NCBI GenBank assembly: GCA_001701225.1
Contig: DAAQ01000010.1
Coordinates: 62,001 to 126,000, forward strand
Direction of reading: 5' to 3'
DNA: 64,000 nt
Origin: Bacteroidales bacterium H5
Lineage (GTDB): Bacteria > Bacteroidota > Bacteroidia > Bacteroidales > Muribaculaceae
Shown: positions 37,011 through 45,897 of the stretch, one piece after another
Numbering within the stretch: the stretch's first letter is position 1
Layout of the letters: each line of letters begins with the position of its first letter
Position numbers and translations under genes: made by a program
The notes under the pieces: generated by a model
What the model was told of the DNA's origin: nothing
Seen by the model: the letters and a program-made list of their open reading frames with translations, nothing else
Database searches by the model: none

Positions 37011-39644
37011 ATGAAGAAAATACCTGCAATTACAGCCTTCGCGATGCTTGCCCTCGGTTCGCTCTGGGTCGAAGCTGCCGTGAGCTCGCGCACTCTCCAC
37101 GACAACTGGCGTTTCCGTCAGGGACGCTCGGACATCTGGTATCCTGCAACGGTGCCCGGAACGGTTCACACCGACCTGATGGCCAACGAGATAATCGAAG
37201 ACCCATTCTTCCGCCTCAATGAGCGCGGCGTGCAGTGGGTTGACAAGGAGGACTGGATGTACGAGACCACCTTCAAGGCAACCCCCGAGGAGGTGGCCTC
37301 TGAGAACCAGCAGATTGTATTCAAGGGGCTCGACACATACGCCGACGTCTACCTGAACCACGAGTGCATCCTCAGGGCCGACAACATGCACCGCACATGG
37401 ACGTGCGATGTCAAGGGGAAGCTGCGCGAGGGTGACAACCTGCTCGAGGTCTATTTCAACTCGCCCATCAAGGTCGACCTCCCCAAATACGACAAGTATG
37501 ACTATACGTTCAACACCGGTCCCGACCAGAGCCAGAACGGCGGCATCTTCAACAAGACCCTGAGCATCTTCGCCCGCAAGGCCGGATATCATTACGGCTG
37601 GGACTGGGGTCCCCGACTCGTCACCTCGGGTATATGGCGAGACATCGACCTGGTGACTTGGAACGGCCTCAAGATTGACAACGTGCAGTATGTGCAGAAG
37701 GATGTCACCGCAGCGAGGGCCAATCTCTCGACCGTGGTGCGCGTCAACTCTGACACGGATGTGGCCGACGCCACCGTCACTATCACAGCCGACGGCAAGA
37801 CCGTGGCCACGAAGAAGACCCCGCTTGTCAAGGGTCTCAACACTGTCACACTCGACTATACCATAAAGAAACCCCGCTTGTGGTGGACCAACGGTCTGGG
37901 CGAGCCTTATCTCTACGGTTTCTCGACATCGGTCAAGGCCGGCGACGACGAGGTGTCGCAGGACGAGGAGATCGGCATACGCTCGCTCAGGCTCATCACC
38001 GAGGATGACGAGCATGGACGCTCGCTTGCCTTCGAGCTCAACGGCAAGCCCGTGTTCATGAAGGGTGTCGACATGATACCGCTCGACAATTTCCTGCCCC
38101 GCATCACCCGCGAGCGATACGAGAAGCATGTGCTCGATGCCAAGGACGTGAACATGAACATGATACGCGTATGGGGCGGCGGCGTCTACGAGGACGACTA
38201 TTTCTATCAGCTCTGCGACCGCAACGGCATACTGGTCTGGCAGGATTTCATGTTTGCCTGCTCGACCTATCCCGCAGACTCGGCTTTCCTTGCCAACATA
38301 CGTCAGGAGGCTATAGACAATGTCGAGCGTCTGCGCAACCATTGCTCCATAGCCCTTTGGTGCGGCAACAACGAGTGCCAGGACGTATATTACGGCTGGG
38401 GCGGACGCTATAACTACTATAAGGAGAAGGGTGTCGAGGAGCTGACGACAAAACAGTTCAAGGATATGTATTTCCGCACCCTCCCCGAGGTCGTGGAGCA
38501 GTGTGGCGGGGGCATCAGCTACCGTCCCTCCTCACCTTATGCCATGGAGGACACCCCCTCTGACGGCATACACGGCGACGCCCACTACTGGGGCGTATGG
38601 CATGGCCGCGACTCGATAGGCCACTACAACATCGAGAAGGCGAGGTTCTTCTCGGAATATGGCTTCCAGTCGTTCCCCGAGTTCGAGTCGGTCAAGATCT
38701 ATGCTCCGCAGGAGCGTGACTGGGCCATAAACTCGGAGGTGATGATGGCCCACCAGCGTGCAGGCTCTTATGCCAACAATCTCATCAAGGAGTACATGGA
38801 CGAGGAGTTCCGTACACCCGAGGATTTCCCCTCGTTCCTGTATGTGGGCTCGATACTGCAGGGCGATGCCATCAAGACCGCTGTCGAGGCACACCGCCGT
38901 GACATGCCCCACTGCATGGGCACCCTTGTGTGGCAGCATAACGACTGCTGGCCTGTGGCCTCGTGGGCCGGACGCGACTATTATGGCCGCTGGAAGGCAC
39001 AGCAGTACTACTCGAAGGCAGCCTACGACGATATCCTTGTGTCGCCCGTGGTCATCAACGACACGCTGTCTGTAAACATCGTCACCGACCGCCGCACTCC
39101 GGCACGTGGCAAGTTCACCCTCACGGCCATGACGCTCGACGGCAAGACTGTGATGAGCAAGACATTCGATTTCACCGCCAAGCCCCTCACATCGACAAAG
39201 GTCTTTTCGGCCGGAGTCGCAGGTCTGCTCGACGGGCGCAAGAAGGGGGATGTCATATTCCACACCACCTTCGAGACCGGGGGACGCACTTATGAGAATG
39301 TCGGATTCTCGACCAAGCAGAAGTTCATGAACTATACCGCGCCCGACTATCAGATAGAGGTCGCCGCCGCAGGTGACGGATATGATGTCACTGTCGGGTC
39401 GGATGTCTTTGCCCGCGGTGTGTTCCTGTCGCTCGACGGAATCGACAATTTCTTCTCTGACAACTATTTCAACGTCATGCCCGGCGGAAAGCGGACCATC
39501 CACGTCACCACTCCGCTCGGCGAGAAGGATTTCCGCAACCAGCTCAAGGTCATCTCGATGGGCGACATCCACGCCCGCACCGAGGCCGGAGCCGCAAAGG
39601 GAATGAAGCGCGACGCGAATTTCAAGCCACTCGGCGCAAACTGA
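37011..39644 (+). CDS. GH2 beta-mannosidase-like exo-glycosidase
   Basis: The 877-residue enzyme has a signal peptide (1-22) and the beta-mannosidase branch layout of GH2: an N-terminal sugar-binding sandwich ('WYPATVPGTVHTDLMAN'), immunoglobulin-like domain, (beta/alpha)8 barrel, and C-terminal beta domains. 'YHYGWDWGPRLVTSGIW' is characteristic of beta-mannosidases. The acid/base is Glu455 in 'WCGNNEC' and the nucleophile Glu549 in 'FFSEYGFQS'. It would cut terminal beta-mannose from short oligosaccharides in the periplasm. The gene follows the GH95 gene by 24 nt and precedes the GH29 gene by 31 nt. Other GH2 specificities in this branch cannot be excluded. Confidence 0.9.
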   Translation: MKKIPAITAFAMLALGSLWVEAAVSSRTLHDNWRFRQGRSDIWYPATVPGTVHTDLMANEIIEDPFFRLNERGVQWVDKEDWMYETTFKATPEEVASENQQIVFKGLDTYADVYLNHECILRADNMHRTWTCDVKGKLREGDNLLEVYFNSPIKVDLPKYDKYDYTFNTGPDQSQNGGIFNKTLSIFARKAGYHYGWDWGPRLVTSGIWRDIDLVTWNGLKIDNVQYVQKDVTAARANLSTVVRVNSDTDVADATVTITADGKTVATKKTPLVKGLNTVTLDYTIKKPRLWWTNGLGEPYLYGFSTSVKAGDDEVSQDEEIGIRSLRLITEDDEHGRSLAFELNGKPVFMKGVDMIPLDNFLPRITRERYEKHVLDAKDVNMNMIRVWGGGVYEDDYFYQLCDRNGILVWQDFMFACSTYPADSAFLANIRQEAIDNVERLRNHCSIALWCGNNECQDVYYGWGGRYNYYKEKGVEELTTKQFKDMYFRTLPEVVEQCGGGISYRPSSPYAMEDTPSDGIHGDAHYWGVWHGRDSIGHYNIEKARFFSEYGFQSFPEFESVKIYAPQERDWAINSEVMMAHQRAGSYANNLIKEYMDEEFRTPEDFPSFLYVGSILQGDAIKTAVEAHRRDMPHCMGTLVWQHNDCWPVASWAGRDYYGRWKAQQYYSKAAYDDILVSPVVINDTLSVNIVTDRRTPARGKFTLTAMTLDGKTVMSKTFDFTAKPLTSTKVFSAGVAGLLDGRKKGDVIFHTTFETGGRTYENVGFSTKQKFMNYTAPDYQIEVAAAGDGYDVTVGSDVFARGVFLSLDGIDNFFSDNYFNVMPGGKRTIHVTTPLGEKDFRNQLKVISMGDIHARTEAGAAKGMKRDANFKPLGAN

Positions 39645-39675
39645 CAGTAAGATATCCCATAAGGTAACGACGGTT

Positions 39676-41187
39676 ATGAGACTTTTTCAGATAACATCAT
39701 TTATATTCATCATGGTCGTCGGGGCACTGACGGCTGTATCTGCAGAGATACAGCCGTCTTTGGCTCCCGACGAGACCCAGAGGCAGCTTCAGGAGAGGGG
39801 ATACGGCATGTTCATCCATTTCGGCATGAACACCTTTATCGAGAAGGAATGGAGCGAGGGCACGGAACCGGCCACGACATACGCCCCGACAGACCTTGAC
39901 TGTGACCAGTGGGTGCGCGCGGCCCGCGATGCCGGGTTCAGGTATGTGCTTCTCGTGACAAAACATCACGACGGTTTCTGTCTGTGGGACAGCAAGCTGA
40001 CCGACTATGACGTGGCCTCGTCGGGCAATACGACCGATGTCGTCGGGGCTGTGGCCGATGCATGCCGCAGATACGGATTGAAATTCGGCATCTATTACTC
40101 TCTGTGGGACCGACACGAGCCGACATACACAGGCAAGGATTTCGGCAAGTATGTCGACTATATGTGCGGACAGCTTACCGAGCTGCTGACAGGATACGGC
40201 GAGATATGCGAGCTCTGGCTCGACGGCGCGTGGGACAAGCCCGGCGCCGAGTGGGACATTCCGCGCATCTACTCGCTGGTCAAGAAATATCATCCCAACT
40301 GTGCCGTCGGTGTCAACGGCACCATCGGAACATCCGAGGATGACAATGGCGGATTTGTCGAGGTATTGCCCGACCGCATGACAGGCGACAACCTGTTCCA
40401 TCTGCGCTATTTCCCCGGCGATTTCCGCCTCTGGGATCCCAAGATTGCAAGCAGGCATGACCGCAAGCAGTATCTGCACGGAGGCAAGTCGTATTATCTC
40501 CCCTTCGAGCACACCATCTGCCTGAGCAAGGAATGGAACTGGTTTCAGAAAGAGACTCCGCGTCCGGTGCGCGACCTCGACGAGCTGGAGGAACTCTTCT
40601 ATTGGACTACATCAAACGGCAACAGTCTGGTGGTCAACATTCCCCCCGATAGGACGGGGCGTCTGCGCGAGCACGAGATACAGACCGCCGTGGCCCTGCG
40701 TCAGCGTCTGGGCATCGAGCCGGGCAAGCCACTCCCCACAGGTGGCCGTTATCTCGAGCTGAAGGCATCGGCAAGCTCGGTGTGGGACGGGGATGACGAG
40801 TGGGGAGCCGCCAAGGCCTGCGACGGCGGAATGCAGACCCGCTGGGCCTCTGCCGACCTCACCCCCTCGATCGAATTCGGGCTTGACCCCGACGAGGAAT
40901 TCGACAAGATTACCATATTCGAGTATTGCGATACCGAACCTATCGACAACATCGCCAACCGGAGGGTGAACCGCATACAGGCTTTCGACATAGAATGTCT
41001 GCGAGACGGCCGCTGGGAGACCATACACATCTCGGATACTCCGATAGGGGACTGCCGCACCATACGCCTCCCTTATCCCTGCAAGGCCGAGAAGATAAGG
41101 ATGAACATCACCCGTGCCTCGGCACCCCCCTCGCTCTATGAATTCAGTGTGATAAATACGTCAGCAAAGAATGAGAAAGATATTTAA
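39676..41187 (+). CDS. GH29 alpha-L-fucosidase with C-terminal F5/8 type C module
   Basis: The 503-residue enzyme has a signal peptide (1-23). The fucosidase barrel starts at 'RGYGMFIHFGMNTFI' and includes 'VTKHHDGFCLWDSK' and the nucleophile motif 'ELWLDGAWD' with Asp183. The acid/base, which is poorly conserved in GH29, is not identified. Residues from about 365 on ('SASSVWDGDDEWGAAKACDG', 'TRWAS') are a discoidin/CBM32-like beta-sandwich that may hold the glycan. The 'GGFVEVLPDR' segment is typical of the branched-substrate (GH29-B) group, suggesting alpha-1,3/1,4 linkages, though this is tentative. Its last 17 nt overlap the start of the GH3 gene. Confidence 0.92.
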   Translation: MRLFQITSFIFIMVVGALTAVSAEIQPSLAPDETQRQLQERGYGMFIHFGMNTFIEKEWSEGTEPATTYAPTDLDCDQWVRAARDAGFRYVLLVTKHHDGFCLWDSKLTDYDVASSGNTTDVVGAVADACRRYGLKFGIYYSLWDRHEPTYTGKDFGKYVDYMCGQLTELLTGYGEICELWLDGAWDKPGAEWDIPRIYSLVKKYHPNCAVGVNGTIGTSEDDNGGFVEVLPDRMTGDNLFHLRYFPGDFRLWDPKIASRHDRKQYLHGGKSYYLPFEHTICLSKEWNWFQKETPRPVRDLDELEELFYWTTSNGNSLVVNIPPDRTGRLREHEIQTAVALRQRLGIEPGKPLPTGGRYLELKASASSVWDGDDEWGAAKACDGGMQTRWASADLTPSIEFGLDPDEEFDKITIFEYCDTEPIDNIANRRVNRIQAFDIECLRDGRWETIHISDTPIGDCRTIRLPYPCKAEKIRMNITRASAPPSLYEFSVINTSAKNEKDI

Positions 41188-43417
41188 GCCCATGATGGCC
41201 CTCGCGATGCTCGTTGCACCGGGCATCATGTCATCGGCCAAGACACCTATATATAAAGACAGTTCCGCGCCGGTTGACGAGAGGGTCGAGGACCTGCTGT
41301 CGCGGATGACGCTGCACGAGAAGGTGCTGCAGTTGCAGAACCGCCAGACCGGCGAGCCCCGGGAATTTGATGGGCGCTTTGAGGGTTATGGCATCGGCAC
41401 CGTCCACGACATGGACCATCCCGCCACACGCTGTCGCGAGATTATGGACAGCCTCGGACTGTATATGTCGCAGACACGCCTCGGCATCCCGGCACTGACC
41501 TGTGTCGAGGGAATCCAGGGAATACTCCAGGATGGCTGCACGATATTTCCCCATGCCCTGGCGCAGGGGAGTACCTTCAATCCGGCACTCATAAACCGTA
41601 TGACGGCTGCATGTGCCGCCGAGGCCCGTGCGATGGGGTTGCGTCAGGTGCTGTCGCCTGTCCTCGACATAGCACGCGAGCTGCGGTGGGGCAGGGTCGA
41701 GGAGACATACGGCGAAGACCCGTATCTCATCTCCGAGATGGCCACGGCATTTGTCAGCGGCTATCAGGAGAATGGCGTGGCATGTATGCCTAAGCACTTT
41801 GTGGCTCACGGCACGCCTACCGGGGGCCTGAACTGCGCCAATGTCTGCGGAGGCGAACGTGAGTTGCGCAATCTCTACCTCTATCCCTTTGCAAAGGTCA
41901 TCGCTAACACCCGTCCGATGGCGATAATGAGCTGTTATAGCGCATACGACGGCGTACCCGTGTCGGGTTCGCGCCGGTTCATGACAGACATATTGCGCGG
42001 AGAGCTGGGATTTGACGGATACGTTTACTCTGACTGGGGGTCGGTCGACAGGCTCAAGACCTTCCACCATGCCGTGGCAACCTCTGAGGAAGCGGCCAGG
42101 CAGTCGCTGCTCGCCGGAATAGATGTTGATGTGGACGACGCATACCGCACCCTCGAGCAGCAGGTTACCGACGGGCTTATCGCCGAGGCCGACATCGACA
42201 ACGCCGTGCGCCGTGTCCTGGCCGTCAAGTTCAGGCTCGGTCTTTTTGACAATCCTGCCAAAGATTATCCCGCCCCTGCGGCTACAATCAGGAACAAAGC
42301 GCATGTCGCACTGTCAAAAGAGGTGGCCGACGAGAGTGCCGTGCTGCTCGAGAACAACGGCATCCTTCCCCTCGACCCCTCGCGGCTGACATCTGTGGCC
42401 GTGATAGGCCCGAATGCCGATTTTGCCGTGATGGGCGACTATAGCTGGACGCGTCCAGACCGCAAGGAGGGTGTCTCGCTGCTCGACGGTCTGCGCGACC
42501 GCCTCCCCTCGGGCGTAAAAATCAACTATGCCGAGGGTTGCGACTGGTGGAGCCGGGACGGGTCGGGTATCGCCTCGGCTGTCGAGGCTGCTCGCAAAAG
42601 TGACGTGGCCATAGTGGCTGTGGGCACGCGCTCGACATTCCTCGGACGTGGCCCCAAGAACTCGACTGCGGGCGAGGCGTTCGACCTCTCTTCGCTCGAG
42701 CTGCCGGGGCGTCAGGCCGAACTGCTCGAGGCTGTCAAGGCCACAGGCAAGCCCCTTGTGGTGATACTCATCTCGGGCAAGCCTCTCGCCATGCCTTGGG
42801 TCAAGGATAATGCCGACGCATTCCTCGTGCAATGGTATGGAGGTGAGCAGCAGGGCAATACATTGGCCGACATATTGGTGGGAAATGTCAACCCCTCGGG
42901 ACGGCTCAATGTGTCGTTTCCGCGCTCGTCAGGCAATCTCCCCTGCTATTACAACTATTATCCTACCGACCGCGAGTATGGCAACGACCGTGGCGGCTCG
43001 CCCGGGCAACCTGCAATGCACTATGTTTTCGAGAAACCTTATGCCCTCTGGGCTTTCGGCAGCGGCATGGGATACACCGATTTCAGCTACTCTGACGGCT
43101 CTGTCTCGGTCAGCGACGATGCTGTGACCGCTACTGTCAATGTGACAAACACCGGCGCCCGTGACGGCAAGGAGGTGGTCCAGCTCTACGTCAGCGACCC
43201 CGTCAGCACCGTGCTGACCCCTGTCCGTCAGCTCAAGGCTTTCGACAAGGTGAGCCTGCGCACCGGCGAGACGCGCACCGTGACACTGCGTGTGCCGCTG
43301 GCCGAACTCGGGTTCACGAACGCCGACGGACTGCGTGTCCTTGAACCCGGCGAATTTGTCATTGGGGTAGGACATTCATCGGACGACATAAGATATTCAC
43401 AGACCATAACACTCTGA
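41171..43417 (+). CDS. GH3 beta-glycosidase (beta-glucosidase-like)
   Basis: The 748-residue enzyme has a signal peptide (1-23), the GH3 barrel ('VDERVEDLLSRMTLHEKVLQ', 'KHFVAHGTPTGG'), the nucleophile Asp288 in 'VYSDWGS', an alpha/beta sandwich with 'VAVIGPNAD', and a C-terminal fibronectin III-like domain ('VTNTGARDGKEVVQLYV'). Members remove terminal beta-glucose, beta-xylose or other beta-linked sugars, and specificity cannot be set here. The ATG lies inside the end of the GH29 gene (17-nt overlap), which implies translational coupling. The ROK kinase gene follows after 6 nt. Confidence 0.92.
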   Translation: MRKIFKPMMALAMLVAPGIMSSAKTPIYKDSSAPVDERVEDLLSRMTLHEKVLQLQNRQTGEPREFDGRFEGYGIGTVHDMDHPATRCREIMDSLGLYMSQTRLGIPALTCVEGIQGILQDGCTIFPHALAQGSTFNPALINRMTAACAAEARAMGLRQVLSPVLDIARELRWGRVEETYGEDPYLISEMATAFVSGYQENGVACMPKHFVAHGTPTGGLNCANVCGGERELRNLYLYPFAKVIANTRPMAIMSCYSAYDGVPVSGSRRFMTDILRGELGFDGYVYSDWGSVDRLKTFHHAVATSEEAARQSLLAGIDVDVDDAYRTLEQQVTDGLIAEADIDNAVRRVLAVKFRLGLFDNPAKDYPAPAATIRNKAHVALSKEVADESAVLLENNGILPLDPSRLTSVAVIGPNADFAVMGDYSWTRPDRKEGVSLLDGLRDRLPSGVKINYAEGCDWWSRDGSGIASAVEAARKSDVAIVAVGTRSTFLGRGPKNSTAGEAFDLSSLELPGRQAELLEAVKATGKPLVVILISGKPLAMPWVKDNADAFLVQWYGGEQQGNTLADILVGNVNPSGRLNVSFPRSSGNLPCYYNYYPTDREYGNDRGGSPGQPAMHYVFEKPYALWAFGSGMGYTDFSYSDGSVSVSDDAVTATVNVTNTGARDGKEVVQLYVSDPVSTVLTPVRQLKAFDKVSLRTGETRTVTLRVPLAELGFTNADGLRVLEPGEFVIGVGHSSDDIRYSQTITL

Positions 43418-43423
43418 CATAAT

Positions 43424-44524
43424 ATGTATAGACACGACAAAAGGACAGTAATAACCCTCGATGCCGGGGGCACCAATCTGGTGTTCGGCGCCATGCGGGG
43501 ATGCGAATATGTCACCGAACCGGTGACATATCCCTCTAACGCTCACAATCTTGACCTCTGTCTCGACACGATGGTGAAGGGATTCCGTGAGATTATCTCC
43601 CGCCTTGACGAGAAACCGGTGGCAATAAGTTTCGCCTTTCCCGGTCCGGCCGATTATCCCAACGGCATCATCGGGGGGTATCTGCCCAATTTCCCCTCGT
43701 TCCGCGAGGGGGTGGCGCTCGGGCCGTTCCTGAAGAATGAGTTCGGAATTCCCGTATTCATCAACAATGACGGTGACCTGTTCGCCTATGGCGAGGCCCT
43801 GTGCGGCGCGTTGCCCGACATCAACCGGCGTCTTGCCGAGGCCGGGAGCAGCAAGCGGTACAGCAACCTGCTCGGATATACGTTCGGTACCGGATTCGGT
43901 GTCGGGATGGTGGTGAACGGACAGCTCAACCGCGGCGACAACTCGTGCGTGGAGACATTCTGTCTTCCCCACAGGTCACGCCCCGGCATCATCACCGAGG
44001 AGGGGGTGGCCGTCCGTGCCATCAGGCGTGTCTATGCCGAGGTGTCGGGACATACCGACCACACCTTCGAGCCAAAAGAGATATGCGAGATTGCCGACGG
44101 GAAGCGCGAGGGTGATGTCGAGGCCGCAAAGCGGGCTTTCGCGGAGTTCGGCGCCACGGCGGGCGACGCCATGGCCATCGCCGCACAGCTTGTCGACGGC
44201 ATCATAGTGATAGGTGGCGGCATCACGGCTGCCCGCCATCATATATTGCCGTCGCTGCTGGCCGAGCTGCGCAGCTCACTGGCCACCCTGGGGGGTGATC
44301 CCGTGCGCCGCGTGCAGATGGAGGTGTTCGACCTCGACAATCCCGTGGAGTTCGCGAGCTTTGCCAAGGGGAGTCCCCGCCGCATAGCCGTGCGCGGCAC
44401 CGACATGACTGTCGAGTATGACAGCATGAAGCGCATCGGTGTCACTTTCTCGAAGCTGGGTGCGAGCCGTGCCATATCGGCCGGCGCCTATGCCTTCGCG
44501 CTCTCGGAGATAGACAGGGAGTGA
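43424..44524 (+). CDS. ROK-family sugar kinase
   Basis: The 366-residue cytoplasmic protein has the ROK phosphate-binding start 'TLDAGGTNLVFGAM', the sugar-site 'INNDGDLFAYGEA' with catalytic Asp116, and the adenosine-site 'VDGIIVIGGGITAA'. There is no N-terminal helix-turn-helix, so it is a kinase and not a NagC/Mlc repressor. The classic CxCGxxGCxE zinc motif is absent; two cysteines in 'DNSCVETFC' lie at the equivalent place. It probably phosphorylates a monosaccharide (glucose, mannose or fructose type) released by the enzymes upstream. It is the last gene of the plus-strand operon and is followed by a strong hairpin. Confidence 0.9.
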   Translation: MYRHDKRTVITLDAGGTNLVFGAMRGCEYVTEPVTYPSNAHNLDLCLDTMVKGFREIISRLDEKPVAISFAFPGPADYPNGIIGGYLPNFPSFREGVALGPFLKNEFGIPVFINNDGDLFAYGEALCGALPDINRRLAEAGSSKRYSNLLGYTFGTGFGVGMVVNGQLNRGDNSCVETFCLPHRSRPGIITEEGVAVRAIRRVYAEVSGHTDHTFEPKEICEIADGKREGDVEAAKRAFAEFGATAGDAMAIAAQLVDGIIVIGGGITAARHHILPSLLAELRSSLATLGGDPVRRVQMEVFDLDNPVEFASFAKGSPRRIAVRGTDMTVEYDSMKRIGVTFSKLGASRAISAGAYAFALSEIDRE

Positions 44525-44546
44525 GAGTGAGGCGACATAAAATACA

Positions 44547-44581
44547 GAGAGCTCCGGCCACAGTCTGTGGCCGGAGCTCTC
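44547..44581. terminator. Bidirectional hairpin between convergent genes
   Basis: A 16-bp perfect stem (44547-44562 with 44566-44581) has a 3-nt loop. It lies 22 nt after the ROK stop and 22 nt from the end of the convergent minus-strand gene. It lacks a long U-run on either side. Confidence 0.7.
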
Positions 44582-44603
44582 GCTCATATCATCTGTTATG
44601 TAC

Positions 44604-45149
44604 TTACGACTTGGATGCGGGCGCGTTGTTGGCTACGTTGCCGGCAGCCTTGTTGAACGAGTGGGCGTGGTTGCGGTTGCCCTTGCGGTCGCCGTGACCC
44701 TTGCGGCCATCCTTCGACTTGACGTTCTTGCCGCCCTGCTTGTTGCCCATGGCAGCCTTGTTGCCGCCGCTGACGTAGAAATTCTCAAGGAATACCACGT
44801 ACTGTTCGGGGCCGACGATAGTCTTGACCTGGTCGAGATATGATTTCTTCTCGTTGCGGCGCTCGGCCATGCGGGCCGAATCATTGCGCTGCTTCTCATC
44901 CTTACGGGTCTGCTTGCGGGCCTGACGCTCGGCCTGGCGTTTTTCGTTGAGCTGCTTGAGCTGTGCCTGCTGTGCGTCGCTGAGGTTCATTCCCTCGAAG
45001 GGATTGACCTGAGCCTTGCGTCCCTGACGGTCACCTTTCCTGACAGTCTCCTGCTGGGCGGGAGCGTTGGTGGCGGGGGTCTGGGCTGCGGCGCTGAAAC
45101 CTACGAATGACATTGCGAGAAGTGCGATACCTAAAACTTTCTTTTTCAT
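44604..45149 (-). CDS. Basic periplasmic DUF4890/Spy-like protein
   Basis: The 181-residue product has a cleavable signal peptide ('LLAMSFVGFSAAAQ'), a charged helical middle ('NLSDAQQAQLKQLNEKRQAE', 'RRNEKKSYLDQVKTIVGPEQ') and a very basic, Gly/Asn/His-rich tail. The helix pattern '...L.L...Q...L......R......' and the 'LDQVKTIVGPEQYVVFLEN' sentence resemble the Spy/CpxP-like DUF4890 family of Bacteroidales, small periplasmic proteins thought to act in envelope stress. It lies next to a kinase, regulator and PepSY-like gene but is separated from them by a terminator, so it has its own transcript. An AAGGA-like stretch precedes the ATG; no clear -7 element was found. Confidence 0.65.
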   Translation of the reverse strand: MKKKVLGIALLAMSFVGFSAAAQTPATNAPAQQETVRKGDRQGRKAQVNPFEGMNLSDAQQAQLKQLNEKRQAERQARKQTRKDEKQRNDSARMAERRNEKKSYLDQVKTIVGPEQYVVFLENFYVSGGNKAAMGNKQGGKNVKSKDGRKGHGDRKGNRNHAHSFNKAAGNVANNAPASKS

Positions 45150-45330
45150 GATTCCTTTTGTATTTTATTCGTTTGTTGTTTTCGTTTTGTTTATCTCTTT
45201 GACCATAATAACACTCAGACGTTTAATATCGTAAATGCCATTAACATAGATTTAACTATAATTGAACGAATTACATAATAAACCGTAAAAACAATGGTAT
45301 GCAATTAAACCATTTTAATGGGTAAACGGC
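45150..45330. other. AT-rich leader/promoter region of the DUF4890-like gene
   Basis: This stretch is AT-rich with several short A/T runs and must hold the promoter of the gene at 44604-45149. I see no confident TAnnTTTG element and no open frame. Confidence 0.35.
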
Positions 45331-45366
45331 AAAAAAAGTGCCCGGGAAACAGAAATCCTGGGCACT
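45331..45366 (-). terminator. Rho-independent terminator of the kinase-regulator-PepSY operon
   Basis: Read on the minus strand, a stem (45360-45366 with 45337-45343, extended by two more pairs past a mismatch) is followed directly by seven T residues (45331-45337). It sits 63 nt past the PepSY-like stop. Confidence 0.8.
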
Positions 45367-45429
45367 GCCGTAACAGATAATAGATAATAGAGACAGTATG
45401 TAATAGAGACAGTATGCGAGTCAGTGATG

Positions 45430-45897
45430 TCAGTGGCGTGAGCCGCGCGGGCCGCCCTGGGGGCGCCCGGTGAGAGGTTTGGCGTCTTCGGTCATCTTGA
45501 GCTCGGTGCCGTCCGAGAGCTCGATCTCATAGCCTCCGCGCTTGCGCGAGATTTCGACGATGCTCTTTCCGGCATGGTTGGCCGTCACGTATTTGGAGAT
45601 GGCGGCGGGGATGACGGCCGCGGGGACTGCCGTACCTTTGGCAGCCTTGATTTCCTTCCAGTCGCCGTTGTCGCGGAAATCTACCTCGGCGCCACTGGTC
45701 AGGTCGACCTCATACTCCATGCCGCGGCGTCCCTGGTCTTTCTCGGCCTTGCGTATTTTGTCGCCGGGGAAATTCTTTGTCAGGAATGTCTGTGCGGCCT
45801 TGGGAAGTTCGGACTGGCTGACAGGTGTGCCGGCATATATCATGCCTGACACCGATGTGGCGAGTGCAGCCAGCATAAGGGTGAGAGTTCTTTTCAT
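45430..45897 (-). CDS. PepSY-like domain periplasmic protein
   Basis: The 155-residue product has a signal peptide (1-22) and two PepSY-like (PF11396 type) repeats: 'LPKAAQTFLTKNFPGDKIRK...YEVDL' and 'VIPAAISKYVTANHAGKSIVEI...YEIELSDG'. Members are small periplasmic proteins, often of unknown ligand, found beside two-component systems. The ATG overlaps the stop of the response-regulator gene by one base (TGATG), so the two are co-translated. The tail is Gly/Arg/Pro rich. It may be a periplasmic modulator or an output of the kinase, which is inference. Confidence 0.85.
   Translation of the reverse strand: MKRTLTLMLAALATSVSGMIYAGTPVSQSELPKAAQTFLTKNFPGDKIRKAEKDQGRRGMEYEVDLTSGAEVDFRDNGDWKEIKAAKGTAVPAAVIPAAISKYVTANHAGKSIVEISRKRGGYEIELSDGTELKMTEDAKPLTGRPQGGPRGSRH

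Noticed and set aside
44597..44843. Possible short plus-strand protein over the DUF4890-like gene.
   Set aside because: It is antisense to the basic periplasmic protein gene, which has a good signal peptide and a family-like helical pattern.
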